Origin: a virus | Length of the DNA stretch: 40,929 nt | Direction: 5' to 3' (one strand) | Virus record (IMG/VR): IMGVR_UViG_3300037070_007389 | Span: 1-40,929 of that record | Part shown: positions 36,172 through 40,929 of the stretch, in pieces | How positions within the stretch are numbered: position 1 is the stretch's first letter | Layout: each line of letters starts with the position of its first letter | Notes under the pieces: generated by a model | Databases searched by the model: none | The model's input: the letters and a program-made list of their open reading frames with translations, nothing else | Told to the model about the DNA's origin: nothing | Made by a program: the position numbers and the translations under genes

Positions 36172-36738
36172 ATGAAATCTATGGCACGCAAACCCAAGCC
36201 CGAACCCACCCCCGAGCCTCGCAACGCGGTCCACATGGGCCGCACGCAGACGATCCTCCAGAACCTTCTGGACGCCTGCGGGGAGCGGTACCTCACCCCC
36301 AACGACCTCTCGGTCCGGGACGCGCAGGAGACCTACCCGCTCTACGTGAAGGACAAGGACATCGCCCGCGCCCGCTGCGGTGACGGCGGCGACTGCGTTG
36401 CTGCGCAGGCGTGCAAGCGCGGCACCGACGCCGACGCCGTGTGGGTCACCCACAAATACACGTGGGTCCTGTTCGAGCGCACGTCGCGCACGGTGTACCG
36501 CTACAAGAACAGCCCGGCCATGCTCTCCAAGGTCGTGATCCCGCTCGACACCAACGACTACGACAACATCGAGGCCGGCATGTACCTGCTGACCCCGCCC
36601 AAGGGCAGCGAGCGTCTCGGCGAGGGCGCCCGGCGCAAGCAGAAGTCGCGGGCCAGCGGTGAGCGCAAGGTCGCCAAGCGGCGGAACCGGTCGGTCTCCC
36701 CGACCAGCACCATGCGCGTCACGCGCAAACCGCGCTAG
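36172..36738 (+). CDS. Unknown basic protein (188 aa)
   Basis: ATG at 36172; ATG 36181 (MARKPKPEP) is an alternative. A Pro/Lys-rich N-terminus, a central domain (QTILQNLLDACGERYLTPNDLSV..., ADAVWVTHKYTWVLFERTSRTVYRYKNS) with several Cys (CGDGGDC...CKRG), and a very basic tail (RRKQKSRASGERKVAKRRNR). The Cys and the basic tail suggest nucleic-acid binding. No family recognised. Confidence 0.68.
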   Translation: MKSMARKPKPEPTPEPRNAVHMGRTQTILQNLLDACGERYLTPNDLSVRDAQETYPLYVKDKDIARARCGDGGDCVAAQACKRGTDADAVWVTHKYTWVLFERTSRTVYRYKNSPAMLSKVVIPLDTNDYDNIEAGMYLLTPPKGSERLGEGARRKQKSRASGERKVAKRRNRSVSPTSTMRVTRKPR

Positions 36739-36741
36739 GCT
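36736..36741 (+). promoter_or_regulatory. TAGGCT -10 element before the last plus-strand gene
   Basis: TAGGCT ends 6 bases before ATG 36748; same hexamer and spacing as at 11967-11972. The TAG is also the stop of the previous gene. Confidence 0.4.
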
Positions 36742-36747
36742 CAGGCC

Positions 36748-37035
36748 ATGCCCGAGTCCACCGTCCCGTTCACGCAGAAGGCCCTCGACGCGATCCGTCG
36801 CGAGCTGGTCGTCCTGCTCCCCATCGCGCTCGCGATCTACTCCGTCTGGCCGCAGGACGTCCCGCTCTCCAGCTACAAGGTGTGGGCGCCCATCGTGATC
36901 GGCGCGCTGCTCCGGCAGTTCGTCACCACGCCGGCGAAGGAAGCCGCCGAGGTCGCCGACGAGCAGTTCAAGGCCGGCGTCACGCTGGGCAAGGTTCTCG
37001 CCGAGCCCGACGACGGCTTCCCGCCCGCCGTCTAG
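36748..37035 (+). CDS. Membrane protein, possible holin (95 aa)
   Basis: ATG at 36748. Two hydrophobic stretches (ELVVLLPIALAIYSVW and YKVWAPIVIGALLRQFV) and an acidic amphipathic C-terminus (EVADEQFKAGVTLGKVLAEPDDG). Resembles phage class II holins, but is 2 kb from the lysis cassette. It overlaps the end of the convergent virion gene by 4 bases. Confidence 0.68.
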   Translation: MPESTVPFTQKALDAIRRELVVLLPIALAIYSVWPQDVPLSSYKVWAPIVIGALLRQFVTTPAKEAAEVADEQFKAGVTLGKVLAEPDDGFPPAV

Positions 37036-40000
37036 CCCCCGTAGGCCGAGCCGTACCCGCCGCCGCCCTTGCTCTTGCTGGGCAGCTCGGGGATGATCCC
37101 CTCCTCGCGCAGCTCCTCGATCGTGGGGATGTAGCCCTTCTCGCCCGGCTCCAGGAACTTGTTGCGCACGTCGAGGTAGTCCTTCAACTCGTAGAACCGG
37201 CGGGTGACCTCGGCCTCGGTGGCCTCGGGCCCGACGGCGTTGGTGTTGAGGCCGAACAGGGCGTTGATGACCGCGGCCTGGCGCCGGCGGGTGCGCTCGT
37301 CGCCCTGCACGGGGTCCTTGTGGGTGCCGAGCACGTCGCCCTGGCTCACCTTGTCGCCGAGGCGCGCGACCTTCGAGGGGGACGGCGCGAAGATGTCGGT
37401 GAGGCGCAGGGTCTCACCGAGGGGGTTCATCGTCTTGACCGGCGCGCCGGTGAAGGTGTCCTTCCCGAGGGCACGCTCGGCGGTGTATTTGAGCGCCTCG
37501 GCCACGGGACCGCCGGGGATGTTGAGCAGCTTGAGCGCGGTCTCCTCGGGGCCCTTGCCCTTGAATTCACCGGGCACGAACCGGTTGAGCACGGGGGTCA
37601 TGCCGGCAATCTCGCCGGCGGGCGCGAGCACCTCCGACGCGGCTGACCACGGCGACTCGATCGAGGTGGTGAGCCCGCCGAAGCCGGGCGCCTTGGTCGG
37701 GCCCTGGCCCATCTCGCTCACGTAGTTGGGGATGAGGTTCCCCTTGAGGAAGTCGGGCCCGCCCTGCGTGTTGTCCTGGAGCTGCTCCTGCGCCATCGCG
37801 AACCGGCTCATCTTGCCGGGGTTCTCGGCGGTGCTCTTGAGCATGAGCGCGGTGTTCTTCCGCATGAAGGTGTAGAAGGGGATCGTCCGCTTCATCACGC
37901 GGCGCTCGAACGGGGTCAGGTCGGCGTAGTTGAACAGGTACTTCTTCACCGACTGCGCGGCCATTTCGGCGTCGCCGTACTTGTCCATCGCCCACATGAA
38001 GTGGGCGAGGCGGGCGTTGTTCTCCAGCCCGCCCGAGACCATGCGGCCCGAGGTGGTGCCGACGAAGGTCTCGGGGTTGAGGAAGTTGAGCTTGCCGGGG
38101 GCCCGCTTGGCGCGGCCCTTGAGCCCCGGCTCGGCGGCGCGCGTGCCGAGCTGGGCGGCGTAGCTCGACCCGCCCTGGTCGGCGAGGTCGATGGCGGTCT
38201 GGCTGGTGGCGAGCACGTTGTGCTTCTGCGCGAGCTTGACGTAGTTCTGCTCCTTGGCGGTGAGCCCGCCCTTGGCGAGGAGGGTCTCGATGTCGGTCTC
38301 GGGACCGAGCTGCTTCATCGCCTTCTCCAGCTTGAGCTGGAGCTTGGCCGAGCGTGCGTACCACACGGGGTTCTCGACGCCGGCGATCCAGTTGAGCATC
38401 ATGTTGGTCTGCGCGTTGCGGGCGTGGAAGGCGAAGCCGACGAGGGGCACGGTGGCGTGCGCCTTCCAAATCCGCATCGTCTTGTCCATCACGGCGCCGA
38501 ACGCCTTGATGGTCTCGTCGTTGTAGACGACATCCTGGAACCGGTTGACCTCATCGGCGATTGCCGGCGGCGCCCACAGGTCGCCCTCGGGGGTCGAGAC
38601 CTTCACGTAGCCGTGGGTGCGCGCCAGGTCGGCGTCCTTGGTCACGAGCGGTAGGCCGGCGTCGTCGGTCAGCTCTTGGGCGCCCTCGAAGAATTCGCGC
38701 GCGGCGCGCTTGTGCTCCAGGTCGACACGGTGCTGGCCGATGGAGGCGGCGGGGTTGTCGTCAATGACCTTGGTCCCCTCGGGCAGCCCGCGCTCCGCAG
38801 CGAAGCTCGCCTGGAGGTCGTCGCTCAGCACCTCGCCGACGTGCGAGGTCCGGGCGTGGAGCGCGCCCATGTCCTGGTCGGCCTTGTTCATGGAGGCGGG
38901 CCGGGCGGGCGAGCCGCGGCGCGTGCCGCGCTCGGTCTCCTCCCGGAGCTTCCGGGCCTCCTTGGTCTCCAGGCGGTGCATGTAGCCGCCGCCCTCCTTG
39001 CCGCCGGCGCGCGACAGCCAGTCCTCGGGGAGGAACCCCTCGTCCACGACCGCCTTGGTGTCCTCGGCGTTCATGTTGCGGAAGGTGCGGATGGCCTCGG
39101 CGGCGCGGGGCCGACCGGCCTCGGCCATCTGCATCGCCAGCTCGTCGGCGTTGCCCATCTCCAGCGCCCGGTAGATGTCGGGCAGCTCGTCCAGGAAGGC
39201 GCGGTCCTCGCCGGCGGCGCTGTGGAGCACGTTGCGCAGGGTGCGCACGGCCTGGTTCGAGCGGGACTCAGCGGTGCCGAGCGCCAGCTCGCGCAGGTTC
39301 TTGAGAGCCTGGGCGGTGCGGGCCCCGTGCTGGTCGGCCACCCGCGCGCCGGTGACGAAGGCGTTGCGGAGGACGTTCTGCGTCTTGGTCGCGCCGGGGA
39401 TGCGGGACGGGATGAAGTCCTCGACCTGCGCGGGCATCTTGGGGATGCGCTCATCGAGCGCAGCCTGGCGCTCGACCAGGCGAGCGCGCCGCTCGGCGAG
39501 GCGCTCCAGCTTGCGCTCGGCGCGGGCGACCTGCTTCTCGGCGGTGACCCCGACCTTCTTCTCCAGCCGGTCGACCACCCGCTGGGCCCGGTTGTATTCG
39601 CGCTCGGCCTCCTGGGCCTGGGCCGCGAGGCTCTTGCGGGTCTCGGGGGCGGCGGGCTTGGGGGCGGCGGCGGGCGCCTCGGGCTTAGGCCCGCCGAGGT
39701 CGATCGTGAAATCGCCCTCCTTGATCTGACCGGGCACGCCCTCGCCGTATTCGGCGTCGAAAGCAGCCTGGCGCTCAGCCTTCTTCGCGGCGGCGTAGTC
39801 CTGGTTCTTGGCGAACAGGCTGGCCTGCTCCTCGCCGCCGACGTCGCGCACCTTGCTCAGGTCGATCGGCTGCTTCGTGGCGGCGTAGCCCTCGGCCGAG
39901 GCGGACCAGGCATCGGTGGGGTCGTACCGAATCTCGACAACGTGCCCGCCCTCCTGCACCCACCGCTGGTCGGGGAGCGCAGAGGCGCGGGTGTAGCCGC

Positions 40001-40856
40001 TCCCCTCACCGCCGGCGAGCTTACCGGTGCGCTGGGCCTCGGCCCACTCCTCGTTGCTGACGACCCGGTAGAGCTTCTCGGCCGGCTCGCCGTCGATGGT
40101 CAGAGTGCCCTCGGGGGTCTGGCTGATGTACCCGCCGTACGCCTCGTGCGCGGGCGGCAGGTCGATCTTGCGCTGGGCCTCGTCCATCGCCGCGGCCTTG
40201 GGGTCACGAGGGGCGGCGATCATGTCGCCGATTTCGTTGAGCAGCTCGTCCTCGCTCTTGGTGCCGAGCGCGCCGGCGGCGTCCATCTTGGGCTCGATGA
40301 ACTGGCGGGTGTCGGGGTCGGTGTCCTTCCCGGTGACGGACTTCCAGAACCCCTCGGAGCCCTCCTCGACGCCATCGCCGGCGCCGAAGCTGGAGGCGGG
40401 CTGGCCGGTCTCCTCCTCGACCTTGGCGATGAGCTTCTTCCCGTGGCCCTCGCCCCGCTTGACGGTGGTGATGTTGTCGATCTGCACGACGCCGTTCTCG
40501 TCCACGTAGTAATCGACCGTGCCGAGACCCTTGCCGTCGGGGCTCTTGGCGGTGATCGACTTGGTGCCGGGGCTGATGCCCTCGCCGCTCTCGTACACGT
40601 TGGTGTCCTCGACCGGGAACCGCTTGCGCACGTCCAGCTCGGGGTTCGGGTCGAGCCGGCCCTCGGCGTAGACCTCCTTGGGGGTGGTCGCGTACTGGTC
40701 CTGCTCCAGCGCGACCCGCTCGTACTCCTCGTTGAGGTCGGCGAGCCGGTCGCCGATGTCGTCGTTGTCGTCCAGCTCATCGAGCCGGCGCTGGAGGTCG
40801 TCCTCCATCTGCTGCCAGCCGGCAGCCTCGTCGGTGGCCTTGACCTGTCGGGCCAC
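37032..40856 (-). CDS. Large polyvalent virion protein (1274 aa), GNAT-like domain
   Basis: N-terminal coil (about 8-55), a GNAT-acetyltransferase-like segment (about 100-170: GLGTVDYYVDENGVVQI, RGEGHGKKLIAKVEEETG), a beta-rich domain (about 250-330, LYRVVSNEEW...) that could be ADP-ribosyltransferase-like, coiled coil (about 405-475) and a long helical C-terminal region including VPLVGFAFHARNAQTNMMLNWI (about 803-824), typical of large polyvalent protein-associated domains. Probably an internal protein ejected with the DNA. GTG 40856 is the annotated start; the frame stays open upstream to TAG at 40926-40928 (LREKRFEASVLIADQTS), so the true start is uncertain. Confidence 0.76.
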   Translation of the reverse strand: MARQVKATDEAAGWQQMEDDLQRRLDELDDNDDIGDRLADLNEEYERVALEQDQYATTPKEVYAEGRLDPNPELDVRKRFPVEDTNVYESGEGISPGTKSITAKSPDGKGLGTVDYYVDENGVVQIDNITTVKRGEGHGKKLIAKVEEETGQPASSFGAGDGVEEGSEGFWKSVTGKDTDPDTRQFIEPKMDAAGALGTKSEDELLNEIGDMIAAPRDPKAAAMDEAQRKIDLPPAHEAYGGYISQTPEGTLTIDGEPAEKLYRVVSNEEWAEAQRTGKLAGGEGSGYTRASALPDQRWVQEGGHVVEIRYDPTDAWSASAEGYAATKQPIDLSKVRDVGGEEQASLFAKNQDYAAAKKAERQAAFDAEYGEGVPGQIKEGDFTIDLGGPKPEAPAAAPKPAAPETRKSLAAQAQEAEREYNRAQRVVDRLEKKVGVTAEKQVARAERKLERLAERRARLVERQAALDERIPKMPAQVEDFIPSRIPGATKTQNVLRNAFVTGARVADQHGARTAQALKNLRELALGTAESRSNQAVRTLRNVLHSAAGEDRAFLDELPDIYRALEMGNADELAMQMAEAGRPRAAEAIRTFRNMNAEDTKAVVDEGFLPEDWLSRAGGKEGGGYMHRLETKEARKLREETERGTRRGSPARPASMNKADQDMGALHARTSHVGEVLSDDLQASFAAERGLPEGTKVIDDNPAASIGQHRVDLEHKRAAREFFEGAQELTDDAGLPLVTKDADLARTHGYVKVSTPEGDLWAPPAIADEVNRFQDVVYNDETIKAFGAVMDKTMRIWKAHATVPLVGFAFHARNAQTNMMLNWIAGVENPVWYARSAKLQLKLEKAMKQLGPETDIETLLAKGGLTAKEQNYVKLAQKHNVLATSQTAIDLADQGGSSYAAQLGTRAAEPGLKGRAKRAPGKLNFLNPETFVGTTSGRMVSGGLENNARLAHFMWAMDKYGDAEMAAQSVKKYLFNYADLTPFERRVMKRTIPFYTFMRKNTALMLKSTAENPGKMSRFAMAQEQLQDNTQGGPDFLKGNLIPNYVSEMGQGPTKAPGFGGLTTSIESPWSAASEVLAPAGEIAGMTPVLNRFVPGEFKGKGPEETALKLLNIPGGPVAEALKYTAERALGKDTFTGAPVKTMNPLGETLRLTDIFAPSPSKVARLGDKVSQGDVLGTHKDPVQGDERTRRRQAAVINALFGLNTNAVGPEATEAEVTRRFYELKDYLDVRNKFLEPGEKGYIPTIEELREEGIIPELPSKSKGGGGYGSAYGG

Positions 40857-40929
40857 GTCGCGGCCCGAGGCGCTGGTCTGGTCGGCGATGAGGACCGACG
40901 CCTCAAAGCGCTTCTCGCGCAGCGTCTAT

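Noticed and set aside
1-40929. Complete circular genome
   Set aside because: Joining base 40929 to base 1 on the minus strand puts the capsid frame into an Arg/Ser/Pro-rich shadow frame and leaves no proper capsid C-terminus, so sequence is missing between the ends.
1-40929. Lysogeny module (integrase, repressor, attachment site)
   Set aside because: No tyrosine or serine recombinase motif, no Cro/C1-like HTH protein and no tRNA-derived repeat were seen.

Overview
The window looks like most of the genome of a GC-rich, tailed double-stranded DNA bacteriophage infecting an actinobacterium. The pointers are strong G/C at third codon positions, frequent GTG starts, an Lsr2-type DNA-binding fragment, DUF4406/DUF5664-type nucleotide genes and many TANNNT elements 5-9 bases before start codons (the leaderless arrangement common in actinobacteria). 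The 706-aa P22-type portal and the lack of any tape-measure or tube gene suggest a short-tailed virion, but the window is not closed, so tail genes could be missing. I see no integrase, repressor, tRNA or CRISPR array.

Layout. (1) 1-12179, minus strand: virion and packaging genes, read right to left: small surface/decoration-type proteins and a glycoside hydrolase (9659-12179), large terminase (7612-9396), two fibre proteins with a shared N-terminal domain plus a jelly-roll-like protein (4508-7602), two small proteins, portal (1651-3771), scaffold (796-1611) and a truncated major capsid gene (1-550). (2) 12180-12750: divergent control region with a G/C tract, an A/T-rich palindromic stretch and long inverted repeats. 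(3) About 12374-15660: a sharply bounded island of alien sequence built from a few short words (CGAGC, GGCGA, CACGAG, GGGAGGC, CCGCCGGCGG). By eye it lacks GGCC, almost lacks GGGG/CCCC and is rich in CTAG. It carries five plus-strand reading frames and ends inside the 3' end of a minus-strand gene (15578-16090). (4) 16275-37035, plus strand: an SF3 helicase, many small genes, a nucleotide-metabolism fusion, DNA polymerase I, RuvC-like nuclease, SNF2-type helicase, a Cas4-like exonuclease, a Sak4-like ATPase, a DUF669-type ssDNA-binding protein, DnaG-type primase, amidase endolysin, small membrane (lysis) proteins and a metallophosphoesterase. (5) 37032-40929, minus strand: a 1274-aa polyvalent virion protein, which would follow the capsid gene if the genome is circular or permuted.

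The right half copies and recombines the genome and lyses the cell; the left half builds and fills the particle. Expression appears to use two start modules: leaderless TANNNT starts, dominant in the late block, and TTGNNN/TAAATT-type promoters followed by a repeated GCCACGGGAGGC ribosome-binding cassette in the 17.9-20.1 kb small-gene zone. The most unusual element is the 3.3-kb word-biased island, where one DNA-level vocabulary runs through coding and non-coding sequence alike.
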